From IMG/VR virus record IMGVR_UViG_3300046642_000488, positions 1 to 25,287 of that record: DNA of 25,287 nucleotides. The stretch is one strand, 5' to 3'. The position numbers and the translations under genes are program-made. The notes beneath the pieces are model-generated. The model saw only the letters and a list, made by a program, of their open reading frames with translations. It did no database searches and was not told the origin of the DNA. Positions 1 to 5,672 of this stretch are shown here, one piece after another. This DNA comes from a virus. How positions within the stretch are numbered: the first letter of the stretch is position 1; each line of letters opens with the position of its first letter.

Positions 1-633
1 GGTGGCCTGCGCCAGCGACGTCACCTGTGCCACGGCCGCCGACACCTCGCTGGCGTCGTTCTCGTTGTCGATGCCGGCCCAGATCGCGAGGGTGTCGATG
101 AACGCGAGTCCGCCCGCGTGGTCCATCGCCCATCCGGCGACTGCGTCAAGCACCTGCGTGAACCCAAGGCCAGCCTGCACCGCAGCGCGCCGATCCATGA
201 CGTCGAGCGCACTGAGGTCGCTCGTCTTGTATGCGACCGCGACGCCGCCCTCCTCGGTCACGAGCAGGGTGGAGCCAATGGCCACCGGCCACTGGTCGAG
301 CAGCGCCGCCCCAGTCTCGCGGCAGCGCTGCAGGTTCGACGCGAGCGTCGACTTCCCGGCCTTCGGTGGACCGGCCAGCAACGTGACCCCGCCCGAGTAC
401 ACGAGCGGCTGGGCGATCCACGGGATGCTGTCGGGGACTGTCGCCCGGTATTCCTCGATGGGCATGATCAGGCCGGCATACCTGGGTAGCAGCACGACCT
501 CGCGCGGTGGCTCTGTCTCCGTCGCGTGGCCGTTCTGTCGCAGGTAGGCATCGAGCGGATCGGCTGTGCCCGCCGGGACATCCTCGAGCCCCCACTCGCG
601 CTGCTGTGCTGCCTGTTCTGGGGTCCATGTCAC
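1..633 (-). CDS. RepA-like (AAA_25/RecA-fold) replicative ATPase, 3' end cut by window edge
   Basis: The reading frame stays open for 211 codons from a GTG at 633 to the left edge, so the C terminus is missing. A Walker A motif GPPKAGKST lies at about residues 88-96, preceded by the hydrophobic strand GGVTLLA. A VTEE segment is near 125-128, and a Walker B-like strand GLAFIDTLAIW is near 175-185. This is the layout of RepA/RecA-like NTPases used by phages and plasmids as hexameric replication helicases or helicase loaders. AGAGG eight bases before the GTG supports the start; the same frame is closed by a TGA at 652-654. It is the last early-operon gene visible, downstream of the exonuclease and SSB-like genes, which fits a replication-recombination module. 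I infer ATPase activity from the motifs. Helicase versus loader cannot be decided without the C terminus. Confidence 0.85.
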   Translation of the reverse strand, partial: MTWTPEQAAQQREWGLEDVPAGTADPLDAYLRQNGHATETEPPREVVLLPRYAGLIMPIEEYRATVPDSIPWIAQPLVYSGGVTLLAGPPKAGKSTLASNLQRCRETGAALLDQWPVAIGSTLLVTEEGGVAVAYKTSDLSALDVMDRRAAVQAGLGFTQVLDAVAGWAMDHAGGLAFIDTLAIWAGIDNENDASEVSAAVAQVTSLAQAT

Positions 634-651
634 TTGGCTCGCCTCTGGAGG

Positions 652-828
652 TCATGTCGGTGGCCTGTGCTGCGTGTGGTCGGTGACGGTGGCGGCCCAT
701 GCATCCAGCTCGGCGTCGGTGAGCCACTGGCGCTGGGGTGTGCGGTCTGCGAACCAGACCTCCCCGGCCAGCTCGTTGACGATGCAGAGCGAGCCGGCCG
801 GGATGGTCAGGACGTCGATGGACCTCAG
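652..828 (-). CDS. Small hypothetical protein, start codon unclear
   Basis: Between the SSB-like gene and the RepA-like gene one frame reads about 55 residues of plausible protein (core ..IDVLTIPAGSLCIVNELAG.., then a WFADRTPQRQWLTDAELDAW stretch) and ends at TGA 652-654. I see no in-frame ATG, GTG or TTG at its 5' end. The candidates are CTG at 826-828, which overlaps the SSB-like stop, or CTG at 808-810. GAGGT lies just after the upstream stop. The composition looks coding and the gap is otherwise empty, so I list it as a possible coupled small gene with a rare start. No function recognised. Confidence 0.4.
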   Translation of the reverse strand: MRSIDVLTIPAGSLCIVNELAGEVWFADRTPQRQWLTDAELDAWAATVTDHTQHRPPT

Positions 829-1364
829 AAGGGCAGGTCGCCCACCGGCGCTGCGGCCGGCGTGGTAGGGGCTCCATCGAACTCGCCGGGAACCTGGTTG
901 GGGAGCGTCGTCATCGGCTGGTCGACCGGCGCGGCCGCAGGAGCCGTCGAGCGGGCCTTCGGCGCCGGCACGACGGTCGTCACGCGTGGGTAGCCGTTCT
1001 TGTCGAGCTGGACCGTGACCATCGCCTCACGTCCGATCAGGAGCGACGCCGGGATCGGCTTGCTGCGATCGAGGACGACGTTGGCCGGGATGCCGAGGCC
1101 GGTCGCCCAGGCGAACAGCGTCGACTTCTCGGAGCGAGCGGTGCTGGTGATCCCCTCGAGGCGGTCGCCGTCTTCCGTGTGGAAATGCCACTCGATCTTG
1201 CTGTACGCCTCGGCCAGCCCGTCCTCGGGCTTCTCCCGCGTCCAGCCCTTGGACGTCTCGTAGAGCGTGAACGGCTTCAGCGCCGTCAGCGTCGCGAAGT
1301 AGGTACCGGGTTCGGCTCCCGGCTCTCCAGCTGGGATCTCGTATTCGGTGGTGTCCGTGGTCAT
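825..1364 (-). CDS. SSB-like single-strand DNA-binding/annealing protein with DLPF C-terminal tip
   Basis: This 179-residue protein has a folded N-terminal part of about 130 residues, rich in beta-strand character and aromatic residues (ALKPFTLYETSKGW, IEWHFHTEDG, VTVQLDKNGYP). A low-complexity Pro/Ala linker follows, and the protein ends in GDLPF. Bacterial SSBs and several phage SSBs end in an acidic DDIPF-like tip that recruits partner proteins, so both architecture and ending point to a single-strand DNA-binding protein. The ATG overlaps the stop of the YqaJ-like exonuclease by ATGA, so the two are co-translated. That matches the usual exonuclease plus ssDNA-binding or annealing pairs of phage recombination modules. 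I do not recognise the exact family from sequence; an annealase rather than an OB-fold SSB remains possible. Confidence 0.65.
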   Translation of the reverse strand: MTTDTTEYEIPAGEPGAEPGTYFATLTALKPFTLYETSKGWTREKPEDGLAEAYSKIEWHFHTEDGDRLEGITSTARSEKSTLFAWATGLGIPANVVLDRSKPIPASLLIGREAMVTVQLDKNGYPRVTTVVPAPKARSTAPAAAPVDQPMTTLPNQVPGEFDGAPTTPAAAPVGDLPF

Positions 1365-1993
1365 GCGATGGCCTCCGTCTTCGTGTCAGCGTCAAAGCTG
1401 AATGTCATGGCCGGCACAGCCGCTGCCGGGACGGGTCGCTCATGGACGACGATGTGATCGCGCCAGAAGGTGGCGACAGCCTCCACGAGCTCGGCCTCCT
1501 TGTCCGCCTCGCGGTACACGGGGAACGTCAGCAGCCGCATGGCCGCCAGGACGACGATGTAGACGACGTCGCGGCCGGTGCAGGCGAGTTGCGCCCGGCA
1601 CTGCCACTCGATGTAGCTGGGCAACTCGCGCCACAGCTCCGGGCGGCCGGACATCTTGACCTCGACGATCGCGCGCTCGGGCGTCATCGCCCACGGCATC
1701 CGGCTGATGGCGAACGCGTCGGGTGTCGCCGCCAGCCGGACGACGGGGTGGACGAAGCTGCGCGCGTTGGCGCGGGCGCGGAAGCCGAGCTCCGACTCCG
1801 CGAAGCGCAGGATCGCCGACTCCATGTGCGAGCCGAGGCGCATCGCCTGGCTGTCCTTGCGGACCGCCTCCGGCAGCGTCAGGCGGTCGTAGATGCCCTC
1901 GGGTGTCGCGTAGGGATGGCCCGAATCCATTAGGGCTGCCACTTCGCTGGCCGTCACATTGGCGGCCCGAATGAGAGCGTTCTTCTCGTTCAA
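1361..1993 (-). CDS. YqaJ/lambda-Exo-like recombination exonuclease
   Basis: With a TTG start at 1993 the product is 210 residues. It has the motif series of YqaJ-type PD-(D/E)XK nucleases: GSHMESAI (Glu58), ATPDAF (Asp92), AIVEVKMSG (Glu111, Lys113) and YIEWQCRAQLACTG (Gln131/Gln135). Such enzymes resect double-stranded DNA ends for single-strand annealing recombination. The SSB-like gene follows with an ATGA overlap, as expected for a two-component recombination system. The start is uncertain. TTG at 1993 overlaps the HNH stop by TTGA, while an in-frame ATG at 2044 would overlap the HNH gene by 55 bases. The N-terminal NVTASEVAALM matches where YqaJ proteins usually begin their conserved region (GGSDAAAIL-like), so little seems to be missing. 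Confidence 0.85.
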   Translation of the reverse strand: MNEKNALIRAANVTASEVAALMDSGHPYATPEGIYDRLTLPEAVRKDSQAMRLGSHMESAILRFAESELGFRARANARSFVHPVVRLAATPDAFAISRMPWAMTPERAIVEVKMSGRPELWRELPSYIEWQCRAQLACTGRDVVYIVVLAAMRLLTFPVYREADKEAELVEAVATFWRDHIVVHERPVPAAAVPAMTFSFDADTKTEAIA

Positions 1994-2427
1994 AGGAGGA
2001 ATGAGGCACCATCCTTTCGCTGAAGCTCTGATGCGCGCTGGCATGAGCGACAGGTCCGCCAGCCGTTCGGTCGCACGTAGAGGTTGTCGTCGACAAGGGG
2101 GTGGCCTCGATGACATGCGGTCTTCGCGGCATTGACGGCCGCGGCGCCTGTCCCTCGGATGTCGTTCTCGCGATGTGTGACGGGCTCTAGGTGCGCCGGG
2201 TTGACGCAACGACGAACGCGACAGAGATGGTCCAGCTCGAGGCCGATCGGAACGGGCCCGATGACCGATGCGTAGGCCACGCGATGCGCCGACAGGTTCC
2301 GGCCGTCCTCGCCACGGATCTGGCCGTAGCCGTCGCGTCGGATGCTCGCTGTCCACAGCCAGCAGGTGTCGGTCTTCTTGACCTTCGGCCAAAAGCGATC
2401 GGAGAGGGGCCTAGCGGCTGGCGGCAC
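1990..2427 (-). CDS. HNH endonuclease (copy 2) with C-terminal zinc ribbon
   Basis: This 145-residue protein opens with RFWPKV...CWLWTAS..DGYGQI, the usual N-terminal signature of phage HNH_3-type endonucleases. The nuclease core is LELDHLCRVRRCVNPAHLEPV (Asp66, His67, Cys69, Cys74, Asn76, His79). A second zinc-binding unit follows: Cys105, His109, Cys126, Cys129. The protein is built like the product of 4324-4857, segment for segment. The GTG start at 2427 overlaps the preceding small gene by 17 bases, and the stop overlaps the proposed TTG start of the exonuclease. It sits between replication and recombination genes, where free-standing homing endonucleases often insert. A structural or regulatory role is not indicated. 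Confidence 0.85.
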   Translation of the reverse strand: MPPAARPLSDRFWPKVKKTDTCWLWTASIRRDGYGQIRGEDGRNLSAHRVAYASVIGPVPIGLELDHLCRVRRCVNPAHLEPVTHRENDIRGTGAAAVNAAKTACHRGHPLVDDNLYVRPNGWRTCRSCQRASELQRKDGASFLL

Positions 2428-2605
2428 GATCGGCCTCCTGCTCGACGCTGAGCGCCACGCACACGCGGCAGCGGCGCTCCTCCGGCCACGCCAGCCGCTC
2501 CAGGACGGCCGTGGCGCCGCACAGCGCGCGCCAGCGGTCGAACGGGCCGGTGCAGTGGGCGGTGCCGTCCCTGCCGGCCAGCCACTTGCGACGGATGGCG
2601 GTCAC
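2411..2605 (-). CDS. Small cysteine-containing hypothetical protein
   Basis: This is a 64-residue basic protein with two cysteines in the N-terminal half (HCTGPFDRWRALC) and a CRVC pair near residue 46, so one zinc-binding site is possible. The GTG start shares a GTGA overlap with the stop of the DnaA-IV-like gene, which argues that it is translated. I recognise no family. Position within the replication module is the only hint of function. Confidence 0.6.
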   Translation of the reverse strand: MTAIRRKWLAGRDGTAHCTGPFDRWRALCGATAVLERLAWPEERRCRVCVALSVEQEADRAASR

Positions 2606-2835
2606 GGGGCCGCTCGCGGCTCACGCCGCAGCAGATGGATGACGGAGCTGTGGTGGCGACCTCCGAGGATCTCGCCGATCTGCCACAGACGCAGGTCCGT
2701 CTCTTCGAACAGCCGGGTGGCGGCTTCCGCGCGAGCGTCGACCAGGTCGCGCCGGTGGCACGGGCCGACGAGGTCCTCGTGGCGGATGAGATGGATGTCG
2801 GCCACCTCGGCGACGATGGCCTCCACCGGGCTCAC
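2602..2835 (-). CDS. Stand-alone DnaA domain IV-like DNA-binding protein
   Basis: This 77-residue protein reads like the C-terminal DNA-binding domain of the replication initiator DnaA, without the ATPase part. Residues 14-45 resemble the helical region that begins domain IV, with DLVDARAEAATRLFEE matching the aRqiamyLlre segment. WQIGEILGGRHHSSVIHLLRR at 51-71 matches the DnaA signature IGxxFGGRDHTTVlha.rk, including the Arg and His that contact the DnaA box; the usual Asp is His here. The GTG start overlaps the previous stop by GTGA. Isolated DnaA-IV-like proteins occur in some phages. I infer that it binds origin or promoter DNA and may recruit or compete with host DnaA. Confidence 0.75.
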   Translation of the reverse strand: MSPVEAIVAEVADIHLIRHEDLVGPCHRRDLVDARAEAATRLFEETDLRLWQIGEILGGRHHSSVIHLLRREPRAAP

Positions 2836-3542
2836 GCCTGCGCCGCCGCGCGGGCTCGGGCGTGCTTCGCGATGATCGCGACGATGTTCCCGCGAATCCC
2901 GAGCTCGTGGCCGGCTGCACGCGTGTCACCGCCGTGGCGCTCCAGAGCAGCGAGCACCAGTACGGCTCTCTCCTCGGCCTTGGCGGCTCGCTTGACGTCA
3001 CCGCCGTTCGGTGCCTGGCGCTTCGGCCTCGGTCGCGGGTGCGCGTCGACGAGGGTCTCCGGGTCGATGGGTGCCGGGACCGCGTCGACGGCCGGCGGAG
3101 CGACATCTTCCGAGCCGAACGCCCGATAGGCGATGTCGAGCGCCGCCCGAGCCTGCCTCCACGCGCCCTCGGTCGTCGCGAGCGCCTCGGCCGCAGCCAC
3201 CTTCGCGGCCCATGCCTCGGCCGCCACGACGATCGCGTTCGACAGGGTCGACAGCGTCTCCTGCGTGGCGTCGAGTGGCGCGGCGGATCCGGTCACGGAT
3301 GGCTCCTCCGATGGCGGTGCTGGCTTCGGGCGGGGCGACGAAGCCGGCCGCGGGGCGATCGGGCTGGGGGCGACCAGGTCGCGAGCTGCGAGCTCCTCCG
3401 GCGTCGCGATGCGGCGCACGATGGGAGCGGAGAACGCGGGCTCCATGTGGCCGTAGGCGGGCTCTGCGTCGGTCAGGGATCGCCACTCGGACTTCGGCCG
3501 GCCGCGCTCGTCGGTACCGGTGATGACGCGCGTGGCGCTCAC
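2832..3542 (-). CDS. Hypothetical protein with C-terminal HTH-like segment
   Basis: This 236-residue protein has a GTG start sharing GTGA with the upstream stop. Its N-terminal 80 residues are ordinary, then a Pro-rich linker (about 57-80) leads to an Ala-rich helical stretch (about 95-140, with AAEAWAAKVAAAEALA), probably a coiled coil. The last 55 residues (AERAVLVLAALERHGGDTRAAGHELGIRGNIVAII) resemble a helix-turn-helix of the Fis or sigma-70 region 4 kind. I do not recognise the family. A DNA-binding role in the early operon is an inference from that last segment. Its stop overlaps the start of the DnaA-IV-like gene. Confidence 0.65.
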   Translation of the reverse strand: MSATRVITGTDERGRPKSEWRSLTDAEPAYGHMEPAFSAPIVRRIATPEELAARDLVAPSPIAPRPASSPRPKPAPPSEEPSVTGSAAPLDATQETLSTLSNAIVVAAEAWAAKVAAAEALATTEGAWRQARAALDIAYRAFGSEDVAPPAVDAVPAPIDPETLVDAHPRPRPKRQAPNGGDVKRAAKAEERAVLVLAALERHGGDTRAAGHELGIRGNIVAIIAKHARARAAAQA

Positions 3543-3778
3543 AGCTGCGTCTCCCGGCCGCCGACCGGGGTCCGAGGGATGACGCCTGGCTGTGCCCAGC
3601 GCGCCCGCTCACGGGCCGTGTGCTGCGGCATCTCGCGCCCGTCCCAGCCGTGGCCGCGATCGAGCGCCGTCTTCGCGCACGGGCGGCCGTACTCCCACGG
3701 CAGGGCCGTCGGCAGGACCTGGCCGCAATCGGGGCAAGGCTTGCCCCATTCGCCTCCGGTGCTCTGGCACTCGCTCAT
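3539..3778 (-). CDS. Small zinc-ribbon hypothetical protein
   Basis: This is a 79-residue protein whose ATG overlaps the previous stop by ATGA. Near the N terminus is CPDCGQVLPTALPWEYGRPC, with cysteines at about 15, 18 and 34 plus Cys4, consistent with one zinc site. Small proteins with such knuckles are common in actinophage-type early operons and are mostly uncharacterised. No specific function is claimed. Confidence 0.65.
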   Translation of the reverse strand: MSECQSTGGEWGKPCPDCGQVLPTALPWEYGRPCAKTALDRGHGWDGREMPQHTARERARWAQPGVIPRTPVGGRETQL

Positions 3779-3966
3779 GCCAGCGTCCTCGCAACCGTCG
3801 CGAACACGGCCAGCGTGACGATCCAGTCGCCGTTCGGCTGCTGGCGGCAGGAGGCAAGCGTGCGAACGGTCCAGCCGGTCGCGTTGGCCTGCGCCTTCGC
3901 CGTGGCGATCGCCTCGTCGGCGGTCGCGGCCGTTACGCGGAACGGGAGCTGGAAGGTGGCACTCAC
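3775..3966 (-). CDS. Small hypothetical protein
   Basis: From a GTG at 3966, sharing GTGA with the upstream stop, the product is 63 residues: FQLPFRVTAATADEAIATAKAQ, then a basic middle and a hydrophobic end (IVTLAVFATVARTL). The pattern of a strand, a DEAIA..A helix and two further strands resembles a small alpha/beta domain; I do not recognise the family. Overlaps at both ends support translation. Confidence 0.6.
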   Translation of the reverse strand: MSATFQLPFRVTAATADEAIATAKAQANATGWTVRTLASCRQQPNGDWIVTLAVFATVARTLA

Positions 3967-4238
3967 TTGCCCCACGCCTCGACGATCTCGCCGGGCGCCG
4001 CGTCGGCGAAGTCCGGGTCCTCGTGCAGCCAGGTCGGCTCCGGCGGGTCGGAGCGGACGATGACCCAGACCTCGCGATCGGCCACCCAGCGCAGCGCGTC
4101 GGTCGGCGTCACCACCCGCAGGTCGTCGTCGGCGTCGATGTGGGCGTAGCCGGCCCGCAGCAGCACGATCGTGCCGCGCTCGCCGTCGAACACGATGACC
4201 GGGTCGAGGATGCGCGGGTGGCGGACCGCTGTCTCCAT
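3963..4238 (-). CDS. Small hypothetical protein
   Basis: This 91-residue acidic protein (net negative, core VIVFDGERGTIVLLRAGYAHIDADDDLRVVTP by position 15-46) starts at ATG 4238. It follows an 85-base gap that holds a hairpin, so unlike its neighbours it is not directly coupled to the gene upstream. GGAG lies about 11 bases before the ATG. No known family recognised. It leads a run of overlapping small genes down to 2411. Confidence 0.6.
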   Translation of the reverse strand: METAVRHPRILDPVIVFDGERGTIVLLRAGYAHIDADDDLRVVTPTDALRWVADREVWVIVRSDPPEPTWLHEDPDFADAAPGEIVEAWGK

Positions 4239-4282
4239 ATCGCTTCGTCTCCAGTGCCTGTGCCGTGCCTTCGAGGGGATGC

Positions 4283-4319
4283 CGGGACCGCCGGACGGGC
4301 ACTACGCCCGACGGTCCCG
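4283..4319. terminator. GC-rich hairpin in the gap after HNH endonuclease copy 1
   Basis: An outer 8-bp stem (4283-4290 with 4312-4319) and an inner 5-bp stem (4296-4300 with 4306-4310, loop 4301-4305) are separated by a 5:1 internal loop. It begins five bases after the stop of the HNH gene at 4324, in one of the few non-coding gaps of the early operon. No U-tract follows. It could attenuate transcription or protect an mRNA end. Confidence 0.4.
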
Positions 4320-4323
4320 CGGG

Positions 4324-4857
4324 CTACAGCCCGAGTCGGCGGGAGCCGGAGGCTGGGGGGACGGCCTCCGGCTCCGCCCCCGGCGGCATGGACCGGACGA
4401 GGCGTTTGTGTTCTGCCGACTTCCGGCGGTAATCCGGGTCAAGTCCGCGCTTATGCTCGAACGCTGATTTGCATCGCCGACATCGGCGGGCTCCAGTGGC
4501 TGCCGCGATGAAGACGTTGTCGTCGGCGAGGAGATGGCCCTGTCGGCAGTGAGTGCGTGGCCTCATCTGCTTCGGGTGTCGGCCCCGCTCGACCATGTCC
4601 CGGGTGTTGTCGGAGTTCGTTCCGGCGCGCAGATGAGCGGGATTGCAGCAAGGCGGGTTGTCGCATGAATGCAAAGCGAGTTCGGCGACGCCCAGCGCTC
4701 GCTTGAGCGTCAACTCCAGTGCGACTCGCGAGGCCTTCTGCATACGCCCACCGGACCAGATGTGGCCATAGCCGTTGACCTTGGCGCCATGCCAGGGCCA
4801 GCATTCGTCGGGATCCCGTCGATCGACCTTCTCCCAGAAGCGCCTCTCGAGGCTCAT
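4324..4857 (-). CDS. HNH endonuclease (copy 1) with C-terminal zinc ribbon
   Basis: The product is 177 residues, and the ATG at 4857 overlaps the previous stop by ATGA. The N-terminal signature is RFWEKV..DECWPWHGAKVNGYGHIW. The nuclease core is LALHSCDNPPCCNPAHLRAGT (His63, Cys65, Cys70, Cys71, His75), and a C-terminal zinc unit uses Cys104, His108, Cys126 and Cys129. The order of parts equals that of the shorter HNH protein at 1990-2427, so the two are paralogues or two invasions by related elements. In this copy a Ser-Cys follows the active-site His where copy 2 has Leu-Cys. The last 40 residues are basic and Pro-rich. A homing role is likely; DNA packaging HNH proteins usually lie beside the terminase instead. 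Confidence 0.85.
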   Translation of the reverse strand: MSLERRFWEKVDRRDPDECWPWHGAKVNGYGHIWSGGRMQKASRVALELTLKRALGVAELALHSCDNPPCCNPAHLRAGTNSDNTRDMVERGRHPKQMRPRTHCRQGHLLADDNVFIAAATGARRCRRCKSAFEHKRGLDPDYRRKSAEHKRLVRSMPPGAEPEAVPPASGSRRLGL

Positions 4858-5036
4858 GCGACGAACGCCGCGATGAGCCAGATGGCGGCCACCAGGGCGA
4901 CCAGAACGAGGACCGCGCCGATCCACAGCCAGGGGTCGAGCAGCTCGCGCCAGTCGAGCGGCAGCGGGTCGTCGTAGCCGACGTCCCGGCGGTCCCATTC
5001 GCGGGACTCCGGGAAGCGCCCGTAGGTCAGCTTCAT
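4854..5036 (-). CDS. Small single-pass membrane protein
   Basis: This 60-residue protein starts at ATG 5036 (ATGA overlap with the gene upstream). Its polar, charged N-terminal half has many Asp, Glu and Arg. A strong transmembrane segment occupies about residues 37-59 (LWIGAVLVLVALVAAIWLIA). The charge pattern suggests N-in or N-out cannot be assigned. Family unknown. In early operons such proteins are often superinfection-exclusion or host-takeover factors, but nothing here proves that. Confidence 0.7.
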   Translation of the reverse strand: MKLTYGRFPESREWDRRDVGYDDPLPLDWRELLDPWLWIGAVLVLVALVAAIWLIAAFVA

Positions 5037-5251
5037 CGTCCCAGCGCCCCGGTGCGGTCGACCGCCGTCAGGTGGCGGCGCCATTCGGGGACGAACGCAC
5101 CCTGCTCGTCGAGCCGGCGAAAGTCCATGCCGAGGCGCTCGAGGGTCGCGAGGTGGAAGTCGCAGACCGAGCGATCGCCGACGCCGGCGATGCGGACGGT
5201 GGCCGTGGCCTCGTCGCGGCAGGGAAGGCCGGCCCAGCGACAGGGCTTCAT
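5033..5251 (-). CDS. Small zinc-finger-like hypothetical protein
   Basis: This is a 72-residue protein with ATG at 5251 and overlaps at both ends. Residues 4-33 read CRWAGLPC...VCDFH, i.e. Cys4, Cys11, Cys30 and His33, which would suit one zinc site. The C-terminal half is charged. No recognised family or partner. Confidence 0.65.
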   Translation of the reverse strand: MKPCRWAGLPCRDEATATVRIAGVGDRSVCDFHLATLERLGMDFRRLDEQGAFVPEWRRHLTAVDRTGALGR

Positions 5252-5358
5252 CGCCGGACCGCCAGGATCGCATTTACGACGATGACCACGACCAGCAGCG
5301 CCACGAGGAGGTAGCCGAGCGGGATGCGGCCGATGGGCTCGAGGTCGACGGTGCCCAT
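5248..5358 (-). CDS. 36-residue single-pass membrane microprotein
   Basis: A short open frame runs from ATG 5358 (TGATG overlap with the stop of the Cro-like gene) to TGA 5248-5250 (ATGA overlap with the next gene). The product is MGTVDLEPIGRIPLGYLLVA followed by LLVVVIVVNAILAVRR: one transmembrane segment and a basic C terminus, predicting C-in topology. Coupling at both ends and the clean hydrophobic profile make it a real gene despite its length. Being first after the Cro-like regulator, it would be among the earliest proteins made. Confidence 0.7.
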   Translation of the reverse strand: MGTVDLEPIGRIPLGYLLVALLVVVIVVNAILAVRR

Positions 5359-5549
5359 CAGGCGGCTACCTCCCTACCAAGGAGCCTCGACACGTCGGTG
5401 ATCCACTCGGCCGGCGGGACCAGGTCGCCACGGGAGTAGGCGTAGACCGTCCGGCGGCTCTTGCCGGTCTGATCGGCGAGCCATCGGAAGGTGCGCCCCT
5501 GCTCACGTAGGACGGTGCGCCAGTCGTTATGCGATGTCGAGGTATCCAT
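5358..5549 (-). CDS. Cro-like helix-turn-helix regulator
   Basis: This 63-residue basic protein is essentially one HTH unit: WRTVLREQGRTFRWLADQTG then KSRRTVYAYSRGDLVPPAEW. LADQTGKSRRTVYAYSRG is the turn and recognition helix (about 23-41), as in Cro/C1-type HTH proteins. It starts the leftward early operon and diverges from the other HTH gene at 5673. I chose ATG 5549; an in-frame GTG at 5576 would lie only a few bases from the predicted start site of transcription. By position it plays the Cro role (lytic promoter side). Which of the two acts as maintenance repressor is inferred from orientation only. Confidence 0.75.
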   Translation of the reverse strand: MDTSTSHNDWRTVLREQGRTFRWLADQTGKSRRTVYAYSRGDLVPPAEWITDVSRLLGREVAA

Positions 5550-5560
5550 CTGTGCTGCGG

Positions 5561-5589
5561 ACACTACACATCGCACATTGTCATGTCAA
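5561..5589 (-). promoter_or_regulatory. Predicted early leftward promoter
   Basis: On the minus strand a perfect TTGACA lies at 5589-5584. Seventeen bases on is TAGTGT (5566-5561), a weak -10. Transcription would start about 5553-5556, just before the Cro-like ATG at 5549, so the message would be nearly leaderless. The -35 lies inside the left arm of the palindrome at 5579-5604. Confidence 0.5.
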
Positions 5590-5604
5590 CCCATTGACAT
5601 GACA
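5579..5604. promoter_or_regulatory. 26-bp operator-like palindrome between the divergent HTH genes
   Basis: Two perfect 11-bp arms (TGTCATGTCAA at 5579-5589, TTGACATGACA at 5594-5604) flank the 4-bp centre CCCA. Each arm itself repeats TGTCA/TGACA. It lies in the 123-bp space between the divergent regulators, and each arm contains a TTGACA -35 hexamer for the outgoing promoter. A dimeric HTH protein bound here would cover both -35 boxes. This is the expected operator of the switch. Confidence 0.75.
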
Positions 5605-5621
5605 CTCCGGCTATGCACAAT
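5594..5621 (+). promoter_or_regulatory. Predicted rightward promoter for the repressor-like gene
   Basis: A perfect TTGACA at 5594-5599 is followed after 16 bases by CACAAT (5616-5621; four of six consensus bases). The start of transcription would be near 5628, leaving a leader of about 45 bases before GTG 5673. The -35 is the right arm of the operator palindrome. Confidence 0.5.
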
Positions 5622-5672
5622 GCAAAGTCCGGTGCACGCACGCACCATCGGGGGACACAGAAGGACGGGGAA

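Noticed and set aside
645-660. GTCATGTC near 651-658, resembling part of the operator arm
   Set aside because: Only eight bases match and there is no inverted partner; a match of that length is expected by chance in 25 kb.
2862-3818. Long plus-strand frame of 318 residues
   Set aside because: Arg/Gly/Ser-rich and opposite three minus-strand genes with coupled starts and normal composition; a GC-rich shadow.
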